Part shown: piece after piece, positions 11,428-23,296 of the stretch
Position numbering within the stretch: position 1 is the stretch's first letter
Layout: each line of letters begins with the position of its first letter
From: CAZGIF01 sp964526045
GTDB taxonomy: Bacteria; Patescibacteriota; Gracilibacteria; Absconditabacterales; Absconditicoccaceae
Assembly: GCA_964526045.1 (NCBI GenBank)
Contig: CAZGIF010000001.1
Coordinates: forward strand, 1-64,000
Length of the DNA stretch: 64,000 bases
Direction: 5' to 3'
Program-made: the position numbers and the translations under genes
Notes under the pieces: model-generated
What the model was told of the DNA's origin: nothing
Seen by the model: only the letters and a program-made list of their open reading frames with translations
The model's database searches: none

Positions 11428-14400
11428 TTATTTATCTGTAATATCTTTTGACTGTTTAATAAGATCTACTATTTCCTCAAGAGAAATCAATATTGGCAAT
11501 TCTCACTCTTTTTTGTTTTCGTTTAGTTTTTCATAGTATTGAATAATAAGCTTAGCTATTGTTTTATTAGTTAAAAAAGTATTAATAAGTTTTGTTTTTT
11601 TATCAACAGTAATTTTTTCTCCTCATGACACAAAACTAGTAAGAAATGTACTATATATTGTTGTAATTTGTTCTTCTTTGCTTTTTCTATTATACTCATC
11701 TGCTCGTCTTGTATACTGTGATCCTCCTGCAAGAACACAATCTCTTAGTGACTTTTGTTTCCCTTCTATAATGAGTGTATGGTCAAGAAGCTTATAGTAA
11801 GCACCAGCTTGACTTTTTATGTTTTCTTCAATTATTTGTTGATATTGTTTAATAAGAGATATAAAATCTTCATTTGAGATAAGTGTTGGCAATTCTCATT
11901 CTTTCTTATTTTCATTAAGCATTTCATAGTGTTCTATCACTAGCTTAGCTATTGTTGCATTTGTTAGAAAGCTAACAATAAATTTTGTTTTTCAATTGAC
12001 GGTAATTCACCCTTTTCATGTTATAAAACTAAAAAGAAATGAGCTATAATCAGTTCAAATTTTTGCTTTTTCACTTCTACTTGTATTATATTGATTTGCT
12101 CGTGTTTGATATTGTGCCGCTCCTCAGAGGATAGCATCTCTTAGTGATTGTTGTTTCCCATTTATAGTAATTGTATGAGTAAGAAGTGTATAATAAGTAT
12201 TGGCTTGATGTTTTAGATTTTCTTCAATTACTTGTTGAGATTGTTTGATGAGAGATATAAAATCTTCATTTGAGACAAGTGTTGGTAATTCTCACTCTTT
12301 TTTGTTTTCATTTATTTTCTCATAGTATTGTATCACTAGCTTAGCTATTGTTGCATTTGTTAAAAAAGCATTAATAAGTTTGGTTTTTTTATCAACAGTA
12401 ACTTTTTCTCCTCACACTATAAAACTAGAAAGAAATGCATTAAATACTGTGGTAATTTGCTCTTCTTTAATTTTATTTTCATTGTATTTATCTGCTCGTA
12501 CTTTATATGACAATATTCATCCAAGAATAGCATCTTGAAGTGACTGTTGTTTTCCTTTTACAATCAGTGTATAATTAAGAAGTTTATAGTAAGTTTTAGT
12601 TTTATTTTTTGAGTTCTCTGCAAGTATTTGTTGAGACTTTCTAATAAGAGAGACTAAATCTTCATTTGAAACAAGTATAGGCAATTCTCACTCTTTCTTA
12701 TTTTCATTCAATGTCTCATAGTGTTCTATCATTAACTGAGCTATTATTGCATTTGTTAGAAAACGACTAATAAATTCTGTTTGTCAATTAATGGTAATTT
12801 TTTCTCCTCACACTATAAAACCAGCAAGAAAAGTAGAGAGACTCGTTGTAATTTGTTCTTCTTTACTTTTATTTTCATTATACTTGTTAGCTCGTTTGGG
12901 ATATTGATAGTACCCTTCAAAAACGGCATCTCTCAGAGATTGCTTTTCTTTGCCATTTATAATAAGTATATGATCAAGAAGTTGATAGTAAGTATCAGCC
13001 TGACTTTTTATGTTTTCTTCGATTATTTGTTGAGATTGTTTAATAAGAAATACTAAGTCTTCATTTGAGATAAGTGTTGGCAATTCTCACTCTTTCTTAT
13101 TTTCATTCAGTTTTTCATAGTACTGTATCACTAGCTTAGCTATTGTTGAATTAGTCAAGAGCGCGTAATTTTTCTTTGTTTTTCCATCTATTATAATTTT
13201 CTCTCCTGATACAATAAAACTGGCAAGAAAGGCATTCTGCTTAGATGGGATTTGTTCTTCTTTACTTCTACTTTTATTATATTGATTTGCTCGTATATTA
13301 TATTGTTCTTCTGATCTAAGAACAGCATTTCTTAGTGATTGTTTTTCTCCATTTAAAGTAATCGTATGAGTAAGAAGTGTATAGTAAGTATTTGCTTGGT
13401 TTTTTGGCTTTTCTTCGATTATTTGTTGAGATTGTTTAATGAGAGATACTAGATCTTTATTTGAAACAAGTATAGGTAGTTCTCATTCTTTCTTATCTTT
13501 ATTCAATGTCTCATAGTGTTCTATCACTAGCTTAGCTATCGTTGGATTTATTAGAAAGTCGCGAACTTTTTTAATTTCTCAATCAACAGTAATTCTTTCT
13601 CCTCATACAACAAAATTAGAAAGTAAAGTATTGAGCTTCGTTGAAACTTGTTCTTCTTTACTTATGCTATTATATTGATTTGCTCGTGCTCTATATTGAG
13701 TCGCTCCTCCAAGAACAGCATCCCTTAGTGACTGTTTTTCACCATCTATAAGTATTTCCTCCTCTAAAAGAGAATAATAGTATTGTGCCTTTTCTTTTTT
13801 TAGTTCCATTCATGTTTTATCGGTTTTTTCACTTACATTTTCTGATTTTCATATTTTTGGTATATTAGATTCATTTTCTGACTCCTTCTGAACATCAACC
13901 ACATCTTTTTTCAAAGCAACAATCAATCTCTCTCTACTATTTTTCGATTCAACAATTCTTGTAGCATCAAAATAATGTACTAATGCCTCTTTTCAAAAGT
14001 TAGATGCAATAAATGACAACATAGCTTTTTCTCACGTATCTTGATATCATTCTTGCTCCATCAGCATTTTTATATCCTCAGGATTATAATGTACTACAAA
14101 ATACGCATTGTCATTTCATGGATATGTAAACGTAACAAGATTCTTTGATGGTACAAACAATCATACATAACTTCCAGTTCTCATACTATTTTCTGGAACA
14201 ACACCTGTCAAAATAGTTATATTTTCACCCATAAATCATAGCTCTTTGTATGCTTTCCATACGTTTTCTATTCTACGTAGATGAATTTCCCTGTTGATTA
14301 TAAAGTTATTTCCTCAGATATTGTCTGTCGTTTGTGTTGTTTGTCTCTGCTGTTCTGTAGGCAATACCTGATCAGCTATATATTGATGAGAAATATCAGT

Positions 14401-17400
14401 AAATCATAAAAATTCTGCTATATTTCTAATACTATTTTGCATAAGTGCATTGCTTTCTTGCTCCGTTAAGTCTTTTGGTTTTTTTAGAGTTTTACTCGTG
14501 CTAAATGTAAATGTATATGTTCCATCTTCCAACGCTTTTAATTTTGATCCTCAATACGGTGCATAGAGATTTTCTAATCAAACAACATCAGCATTTTCAT
14601 CAGCTTGTAATACAAAAGTAAACTGCTTTTCTTCAGCAGTCTTCTGTAAAATTTCGGGTTTTCATACGATGGTAAATCAAAAGTCTTTTGGTCACTTCCT
14701 CTCTATATCTTTATTTATATCTATCGCTGCAGCTTTCACATCTGGATTTCTTTGATCAATATGCTTTGAGATATCCAACAAATCAAGTGGATGGCTTGGA
14801 TCATACCCAAGAATATTACAGACTGCTTTGACGTATTCAAACGCTTCTTGTCTGATTATTGGGTCTGGATTGTAGAGATTTTCTGCGTATCTTGCATATG
14901 CTTCGTTAAGCTGATCGAGAGAAAAGTAAAGTTGATATGAGTCTCAAGGCTTTCTCAATAAAGCTCACAGCTCATTTTGTTGTTCAAGAGTAATATTTTG
15001 TGTCATAACTGCAAAACTTCCATGACCAAGCTTTTCGTGGTTATGTATTTTTCTCAACAATGCAAAATACTCACCTGGTTTGGCGTCAGCTTTAGCTTTT
15101 TGTATTGCTTGTGTATTCAAGAATATCACACCTCATACTTCGATAGCGTATGTATATGTATGTTCCATATCTAACTCTACAGAGAGAGTTTCTCGTTGCT
15201 CCTGTGTGTCTATCCATACTTTTCCTCTTTTTTTAGTGATTTGATTAAGTCGATCTATTATCGAGGCTGTACTATGCACTTCACCATAGACTGCATTATA
15301 ATACGCTTGTATCATTTTCATATCTGTATCTGTATTTTTAGAAGTCTCATAGGCTAGCATATGTTCAAAAACAGTTCTTTTGGCAGTATTTTGTGATCAC
15401 ATCATATCAGCAAATAAGACTGTATTGAGTTCATGTTGTTGGTCAACAGTCATACTAGCATAATTTCTCCCAAACGATGCTCTCGTACAAATAAAAACAG
15501 TAAAGAATGCTGCGATAGCTTTTCACATATGTTTTTCAAGATGATATTCTGCAGTTTCTTCTCATACTTCCTCTACAAACTGTACTGCAAACATACGTCA
15601 AAAATTATTATTTTCAGCCATTTCTTTCATGATTTTTTGTGGATCGAGTTCTAGTTTTCCACAGACAAAATTTATTTTGTGAGACAAAGGATCATTCGGA
15701 TTAGCACGAACAAAAGATTCTAATCTTTTTCAGAGATACTTTCATACTCACATAAACAAATATGACATAATTGCTCCTTGTCACAGTCCTAATCATAATT
15801 TTAATAGAGCTTGTTGTTTAGAAATATGTCATGCTTGCAATTCTAGATAGACAGACGTCAATTCCGCATCAGTATATTGTTTTGCTAGTATAGCTGCTAA
15901 TTCATTTCATGTGACTCATCACGCGCTCGTCAAGAGTGAAAAAATAATCAGACTTGTTCATCAACTCTGTGCATACAACATCCCTGCTATTACTCACAGT
16001 CCTATTGCTCATCCAGGCCTTGCAAGATCATTGACAAACAATCACAAGGCAGATCTATCTGCATTACCGAACTCTTTTATCGCAGACATATGAGATTTCC
16101 TAAATATTGATTTTCCATTACTATCTGTTGCAAACAATGATACATAATACTCTAGCTTGGCAATATAGTCGTACAAAACTTTGGTCTCGTGATTTGCTGC
16201 CAATCCCTCATGCTGTACGAGTTCTTTGAGTGCTGACATATAAAATACCAATTCGTCTGCTTTCTGTTCTACCTCTTCTAGATTCTCTACATTTCGAGTA
16301 TTGATAGCTTGTGATAATATGTGTTTATTTTGTTCTGTCGTATATTGTCCGTGTTTAGAAAAATCTAAGACATTTTTGAGAGGAATCGCTTTCATGTCTA
16401 TTGATTCCATTATCGCATTATTTGGGTGAGTACGTACTACTCACATGATTGCATCAACAAGTTGTTTCTGTTCTGAGACCTGAGACGAGACTTCATCCGT
16501 TGCAATCGAACTTTTATCGATGACAAAAATTTCACCTGACTTGTGTGCCTGTTCAATTATTATGTTTCAGTTATGTTCAGCAGTGTCTGCTTGTTCTATC
16601 GTTGGGAATTGGACAATACTCAATACTTCGTCTTTTGTAGCATCAGGATTTTTTATGAGAACTGTTCTTGCTTTTTCTTCCTCATATTTTTGTAGTAGTT
16701 GTGCAGTATGCTCATTTTGCTGTCTTGATCTTGCAGTTGGATCTTCTGATACAGGAGGTTTTGGACGAACATATTGTTGAAATTCTTCATCCATAATCTG
16801 TTGTACACGCACAGGTCACTGATCTGCCAGGTCAGGCGATAGCTCTTTTTTGAAAGATGAAACTGTTTCTGAAAGACTGACAGATTGTACAATGATTTCT
16901 TTCCCTGATTGCGTCAGGTAGGTTTTTGACGTATTGTACGAAATCAAAACACGCAAACATATACGTTTTTGAGCAGAGAGTTGCTCGTAGTTGTCTCGCA
17001 AAAAATCATCCAAACGCGTCTTATCACTTTGTGATAGGAGTTGAGAGTATGCCCGTGGATCCGATGTTTGCAAATAATCAAGCATCAATCACATCATATA
17101 CGAATCAGTAGGCGTAAACTCTTGTTTTTGTTGGTCAAATAATCACAACGCTGCAAAAATGGCATATGTTCTTTCTAGTCAGATTTGCGTATATGCATAC
17201 GTAACAGATTCAAGTTCTTGTACCGCTGTTGTAAAGTTTTTGAGTTGTGATAAGTATTCTTGCAATAAGATCTTTTCTTTTGATTCTAAAGCCATTTCTT
17301 CTACAGCCACCACAGCATCATCATGTCAGCCTGGTGTCAATGACGTTGCCATATATTTGAGCAGTTGTGTATATTGTTGTCAATTTTTGAAGTGAGTATC

Positions 17401-18300
17401 AAGTTTTTGTTGAGCTGCTGCTAGATTGACCGATGCAGCTGTCACGGCTTTCTTTTCTTGTAAAACAAAATCTGTTTGGGGATTGTGTTCTTGTAAGAAA
17501 GACTTATAGACAGTGGCATTGTGCGTACATTGTGCCAACAAAAAAAGATTGCTTCATGCTGTAAAACCTCATTTGATACTCTGTCACTCAAACGTTTTTT
17601 TGACTCTTGCTACGTATTGTTGAAACAATCATGCTTTTGTCATATATATCATCGTTTCTCCTACAATCGCATCAAAAACAAGCTTTTGCTTGTGAGATAG
17701 TGATGCATAATGTGTGAGACCATAGATCGTAAAGTCAAACTTTTGTTTATCACTTGCTTTGCTCACTAGTTGAGAAATATTATCTTGGTTGAGTAGCTTT
17801 TTCATGGTTTTGACTTCGTACAGATCTGTTGGTATTGAATCATAGTCTTTGATATACATAGACTCTTTTTCTAGTTGATGAATTGCTGTATACTGTCGAC
17901 CAATCGGGAGCTTTGCATCTGGGATATCAAGGGGTATTTGATTGTATTCTCTAAAGTTTTTATTAAGGGTTTGAGTATATTGTTCGACGATCGCTTGATT
18001 CTGTTGTTTCATCTCCTCAATTTTTTTGTTTGTCTCTCTAGTAACTATTGATGATGTATCTACAAGTCACTTCATCATATCTGATGCTGCTTTGACTTGT
18101 GGACTCAGCAACATAAAAACAGTTGCTGCTGCAACGTTAGAGATTCATTTTGTTGTAACTAAACGAAAATTTCTTGGTCCATCTCAAAATTGCAAGTTAG
18201 ATAGCAACGTCTTTTTGAATAAGGATTGCAACCACGTCAGTGATTTTTTTGATCAATCAAGTATATTTTCATGTATATATTCTGTAACTACGTTTTTCAT
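11428..18300 (-). CDS. Giant 2290-residue protein with tandem ~131-residue repeats and an HExxxH motif
   Basis: ATG 18300 to TAA 11428-11430, one uninterrupted frame once TGA is Gly. I recognise no whole-length family. Near the N-terminus is a hydrophobic stretch (NVAAATVFMLLSPQVKA, about 55-75). The first 1000 residues are long, Gln/Lys/Glu-rich and probably helical, with a hydrophobic Gly-rich region near 750-850 (for example GLGVIAGMLYAQSGG). Around 1088-1093 is NHEKLGHGSF, an HExxxH arrangement like that of DUF1704 gluzincins, preceded by GGVIFLNTQAI; this could be a zinc site. From about 1490 to the end are five full and two partial tandem repeats (see the repeat entry), each with SLRDAVLGG, SKEEQI and FLTNATIAKL motifs. 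Convergent with the TSP3 gene, divergent from the Cys-rich gene at 18525. Could be a polymorphic-toxin-like or adhesion effector, but that is speculation. Confidence 0.85.
11498..13830 (-). repeat. Protein-coding tandem repeat, units of 393-399 bases
   Basis: A landmark encoding the GELP(T/I)L(I/V)S motif recurs at 11498, 11891, 12287, 12683, 13082 and 13478: spacings 393, 396, 396, 399 and 396 bases, all multiples of three. A shorter first unit (13478 to about 13830) lacks the leading part, and the last, begun at 11498, is cut short by the stop at 11428. Copies differ at many positions, so the repeats are old duplications kept in frame, not a recent assembly artefact. Confidence 0.9.
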
Positions 18301-18438
18301 ATTATTCGTACTAATAAAAAAATGTGTGCACAACTTGCACATCATTATTGTCAATAGTAAATATATATATTTTTATATACCACAATCAAGGTAAAATAAA
18401 TATTTGTCAACACCTGAAGCAAAGTATTCCTTATTATT

Positions 18439-18467
18439 TTGTACAAATATGTTTCTATTGGTATACT
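18439..18467 (+). promoter_or_regulatory. Candidate promoter for the Cys-rich/Ig-like surface protein
   Basis: TTGTAC (18439-18444), a 17-base spacer, then TATACT (18462-18467), 58 bases before the ATG at 18525. A perfect palindrome GTGTACAC (18477-18484) lies just downstream and could be an operator. Seen directly; function inferred. Confidence 0.45.
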
Positions 18468-18524
18468 TATCATAGAGTGTACACAATCTACACACTTTAT
18501 ATCAATTTACTCGTCTCTTATCTT

Positions 18525-21500
18525 ATGATATTTACGAAAAAACACATAATTATTTGAGGAATACTGAGCATTATCTCACTAGCACTTTGCAATATTTGAT
18601 ATACTCAATACGCTCCAAACTATAACGACTTTGATACAACTCGTATCAACGGAGCTTGTTGAACAATGCAATGAAAAACTGTTCAAACATTTCCTACTGA
18701 TAGATGGGAATATAACGCATTTTGTGCTGCATGAGAATTTGACGAACGACGTCGAACAAACATCAATCAAGCAAATCCACTACAACCACAGCAATTTGTA
18801 CGACAATGTAAATGACTGAATTGATGAACAAGCACATCTTGTCAGGCATGATGAAGTATGTTTTACTATACAAACGAACTTGCTTCTGCATGTGGAACTG
18901 CACAATGAACACCATATATGACAACAACAGCTATCGAATGAATACCATATACCAATCGGAATAATACCTTTTTGTGAAACTTATGTATCACAACAACAAA
19001 TTCATGACAAAAACTTCCAAGCTCTCCAGTACAATTCAATCAAACACCAGTTTGACGAACACGACAGTGCCCAACCTTCTTGTGAGATCCAATCCAATGT
19101 TCTACTCCTTTGTACCAACATTCATACTGTGGTATTTCTGCAAATACCTGACACGCAACCATCCCAACAACAAACTTATGTGCACCATGATCTGTTGCTG
19201 GCAATATAAGTCTGGATACAAATTCACTTTTACGAAGACGAAGTTGTGATTGAAACGGAAATGGAAACAAATCGTTTTGTCAGGCACGAACCACCGATGA
19301 CACTTCAACCATGCAACCATCATGTAATCCCTGAGTCATTATACAACCAGCTACTCAAACGTGATCTGAAACTATAAATACTTTTCCATGACAAAATGGT
19401 TGTTTTGTTTGAAGCTTATCTTATTGGGTTGTACAAAACAATCAGGCACAACGAAGATGTAAAACTGACTTTAATGAAAGTTCATTTTGTGCAAACGTAT
19501 CATATCCAACATTTTCCGGTTCTGCCTGAAAAGCATGTAATACTCGTACAAACGGAGAAACCTTTACGAGCGCTCATGAAATATTTGCACAGTGATTATG
19601 TCAGTGAAATCTTGTTCCAAATTATTTTCAAGAAACAGATGACCTTCGAGTACGATCTTGTTGAGAGGACGTTTGTCAGGCAAGTAAATCCAAAGAACGT
19701 TTGTGTGGACGAGCTCAAAATACACCTTGGAAACTATACCCAACAGACTGATTATGCAAATCATGATCTGTTCCAGTTATTCAAGAATGAGAATCTTGAG
19801 TTAACCCTGTCCGAAAACGGTCCTGTAAAGAACAATGAACAAACGTCATAGCAAGTTGTGAAGCACCGAGAATCGTCAACGGTATGTGTAATCGAGAAAC
19901 AACAACAAATACAGCATGATTTGAAAACGTACAAGACATCATCAATAGCTGACTTTGTACGCAATGAGTAGCATCTCCAATGTTGCCAGTCCCAAATACA
20001 ACAACCTGAAAGCGAACTCGAACATGTGTTACAACAACAGCATGATGAACCAATTCTCCTGTATGTAGTGCAAAAGTTTCACTTCCAACCGTGAGTGTTG
20101 TTTATAACAAACCAAAACCTGCAGATGGTTCGTTGCTGACATGACCTGTAGTTGCTTACCTTACAGGGTACAATCCTTTGTATATCAACATAACAACACC
20201 TCTCAATCAACCCTCATATATTTTTACGCAAAACACATGATTTACGTTTTATTATAAAGATCGAGCGTGAAATCCTTGATTTGTACGTGCGTATGTTGAC
20301 CGAATAAACGTCAAGGCACCATGATGACTTGTTCAATACACGCCATCTGGTCCAACAACTTGAAACGTCGTTGCTTCACTTACGTGACTTACCAAACAAA
20401 TCGACACAATAAGTTTTACCTGAAACTGTGTGACATACTGATTATGCTCTGTCCAACAAAACCACCTTCCACAAAATCGGACAGTGACGTTTTCTGGCAA
20501 TAGTGATTGATACTTTAATATCAAAGATACCGACTGAATCAAAACTACAATCCCAGTAGTTGTCACATGAATAGATAGAAATGCTCCTTACGCAAATCTC
20601 CAATACAGCACAACACAACCTACCGCAGAAAATGTAGTAGTCTCACTAATCAACGAGTCTGAATCTATAACAATAAAAAATAATTCCTGACTCAATACGT
20701 ATGTTTTTACATGAAACTGAGAGTTTGCATTTGCGTTTGCAGATATGGCTTGAAATACCTCGTATCTTACTGCCACAGTCAACCGAATAGACAAAAAAGC
20801 ACCTACAGCATCGATATTCTATTCTACAACGTGAATTACGTCAGACCCTGTTGTTGCAACAGTTGTATTCAACAAAACTTGAACAAAAATACTTAACAAT
20901 AGTTGAAGCAACAGCTATACATTTACGTATAACCATGAGTTTACGTTCTATCTAGAGGATCCGGTATGAAACAAATGAAGCGTCACTGCAAAAGTTGATT
21001 GGATACAATGAGATATTTTACCAGTTCTTATCAAACAATATACAGATAACGTTTGTTCAAAATTTAAAAAGAGACTGCCGGTAGATATTCAATGAAATGA
21101 GTTCAACTACCATATCACTACGGTGATCATGAATTGTTTGATGAAGTGATACACATTGGAAAACAACCATACCTACTTTTATCCAAGAAAACATATCAAA
21201 CGTTGAGAGTTTTTGACGATTGTATGAAGATACATCAGGCTCGTAACCAACTACGAATGAGATGCAGTCAATGCATTATCACAAAACTTTATTGGTGTAA
21301 GTGATAATAGTATTTTTGGTCCTGAGATCTCAGAAGCAGATGCACGAGGATTGCTATTTTATACACCACTTATCAAAGTTTGAACGCAAAAAATGATAAA
21401 TGTTGATGGGAATGTCTCTGCAAGAGAGGCAAAGTATATTCTCAAACAAGCTCTTCGTATCACTGGTATGAACCCACAAATATTAGATAGCATCATGGTT

Positions 21501-21941
21501 GAGGCTGACGATGTTACAAGATGAGATATGGCGTTTTTGATGACGACACTTTTACAAAATCAAGAATGAGTAGCATTGGGGAATAATGTGTCGTTTTTGA
21601 GAGCATTAGCTTCTAGAACAGAAGGAATGAGTCCGCAAGAACTCAAAAAATTTGTCATACAAATTTATCTCAAAATCAAGCAGGTTCCAGATAGCATGAT
21701 TATGAGAGTGGGACTCGAACCTAACCAACTCAAAGCTGACCTTTTGTGAATTGCAGAATGACGTTTACCAAAAAAACGAAAAAAACCATTCTTTTTTGTC
21801 AAAACTGTTATGGATGACTTTTTGAGAAATTATGACGATGTTTTCAACAACGAAGTTTTTAATGATAGTGATATTTATACAGATATGATGTTTGAAAAAG
21901 ATACACAATGAGACAATGGAACTAATGTATTTGGTGAATAA
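18525..21941 (+). CDS. Cys-rich surface protein with Ig-like domains and a conserved C-terminal module
   Basis: 1138 residues, ATG to TAA. A signal peptide or anchor (residues 8-23, IIIGGILSIISLALCN) is followed by about 480 residues of Cys-rich repeats, with many CG, Cys-x(3-8)-Cys and TGxxRxC patterns. At least three bacterial Ig-like domains follow (about 505-810); the typical phrasing is PTASIFYSTT...SYTFTYNHEFTFYLEDPVGNKGSVTAKVDW. The last ~325 residues form a helical module (MNCLMKGYTLENN, ISEADARGLLFYTPL, VSAREAKYILKQAL, IKQVPDSMI, then Lys/Arg-rich RLPKKRKK) that is also at the end of the protein at 30352-37038. Fold unknown; it has S-layer-homology-like character and may bind the cell wall. 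Divergent from the 2290-residue gene; its own promoter lies upstream. Surface location follows from the signal peptide and Ig-like domains; function unknown. Confidence 0.85.
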
Positions 21942-21966
21942 GTTGTTTATGTAGATATTTAATTAA

Positions 21967-22317
21967 ATGAAATTATTTAAACGAATTAGAAAAGAAATAG
22001 ATACAAATAAAGAAATTTGTAACGATATTTCTAAAGAAATAAAAGAAATAACTAATTTATTAAATGACAAAGAAATCACATATGCCAATTGTGAACAGAA
22101 AGGAATAAATAGAAAGTGATTTGTTTATAAAGACTGACCGCTATTAAGATATCAGTTAAAACAATTCAATATTGAAACGAAAAGTAGACTTAATAAGATT
22201 CAAGCTATTCTATTCGACCTGATAGATCCTTTTTGAAAAGATGATCGAAATCAATCCATATTCTGAAAAGAAAACTACGAGAAATATCTAAAGTTTTTGA
22301 GAGATAAACATAAATAA
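21967..22317 (+). CDS. Small hypothetical protein, coiled-coil-like
   Basis: 116 residues, ATG to TAA, 25 bases after the Cys-rich surface gene. Rich in Lys, Glu, Ile and Asn with a heptad-like N-terminal half (NKEICNDISKEIKEITNLL), so a short coiled coil is likely. Codon use is more AT-biased (AAA, ATA, TTA, AGA) than the upstream gene, as in the next genes. TGA is used at least four times as Gly. No family recognised and no signal peptide; probably cytoplasmic. It may be the first gene of the accessory block that runs to about 28140. Confidence 0.65.
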
Positions 22318-22392
22318 GAGAATTGATATAAGATAAAAGTAGTATCTTACTATAAAAAAGTCACAACTATTTAATTTAAAGTCAAATTTACC

Positions 22393-23296
22393 ATGAGAAT
22401 ATGACCTACATGATATAAAAAAGAAAGTGAAAATATCTGTAAATCATGATCAGTAGATTCTAGGTTACTTTTTATAGACAGTAAAGTTAAAGAATATTTG
22501 TCTCATTCGGATTCGTTTATAAACAATTTTCGCACTAAACTATTAGATAATATTGAAATATTCTCAGAAGAGCTAGTTTATGAAAGATTAAAAACAAATA
22601 TAAGTTTTTTTATAGAAGAAAACTGAAATATTAAAAATCTACTCTGACTATACGACACCCTAATCCACGATGACCACTGAAAACTCTGGGTAAAATCTAG
22701 ACAACATTTTTTTGAACAATTTAAAACAGACCTCTCAAAAAGATATAACCTTAAGACATCGTACTGTCCTCATGAGAATGAGGATGGATCTATAACAATA
22801 TCTAGTTGAGAAAAATTATATAACAACTTTATTTATACTATAGAAAACAAAAACTTTAATAATCTACTAATAACTGACGACGGATCTTATTCTTGATATC
22901 AAATCTACCATGATCTTGAAGCTATATTAAAATCAACACAAAATAATATTCATATTCATATATGTTTATGATTTATATCTAATAGTGCTTCAGAAAGGAT
23001 ACTTTCCCTACTAGATAAATACCCTTGAGCAAAAATAAGTATAATAAACCGCAATAAAAACAGTGTGAGAATTATTTCATGAAAATAACATAGAAGAATA
23101 TATTAAGAGATTGGGGTGTAAAAAAGAGAAAGATATTATAACGAATACAAAAAGCCTTTCAGAGAAATGTTTAACTATATTTACGTATAAGACACCAGAT
23201 TGAGTTTCTTTTCCTCAAGAAATAAGCCATTTAATGAAAAATGAAATACAAACACCGTATAAGAAAGATATTACTAACCTATTCTCTTTTACCTAA
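22393..23296 (+). CDS. Phosphoribosyltransferase-like protein, frameshifted
   Basis: One frame runs from ATG 22393 to TAA 23086-23088 (231 residues). A second (+1) frame from about 23063 to TAA 23294-23296 continues the protein (ELFHENNIEEYIKRLGCK ... TIFTYKTPDGVSFPQE). The switch lies next to an AAAAA run near 23055. The segment NLLITDDGSYSGYQIYHDLE resembles the PRPP-binding loop (hydrophobic strand, DD, small-rich turn, G-x-[QT]) of phosphoribosyltransferase-fold proteins, in the variant seen in putative nucleoside-metabolite clusters. Total length would be about 300 residues. AT-rich codon use; TGA codons present. Its 3' end overlaps the convergent gene (stop 23293) by a few bases. Gene disruption, programmed shift or assembly indel cannot be told apart here. 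PRTase assignment is moderate to low. Confidence 0.5.

Noticed and set aside
11341..11430. Extension of the TSP3 gene past the TAG
   Set aside because: TAG is a stop in code 25, and a strong terminator begins 18 bases later.
11498..13830. Regular repeats considered as a CRISPR array or satellite DNA
   Set aside because: Unit length of 393-399 bases, diverged copies and strict preservation of a coding frame show protein repeats, not CRISPR repeats.
18301..18524. Possible small gene in the divergent region before the Cys-rich surface gene
   Set aside because: Only a standard-frame 77-codon run of AT-rich sequence with no coding character; it contains the promoter instead.
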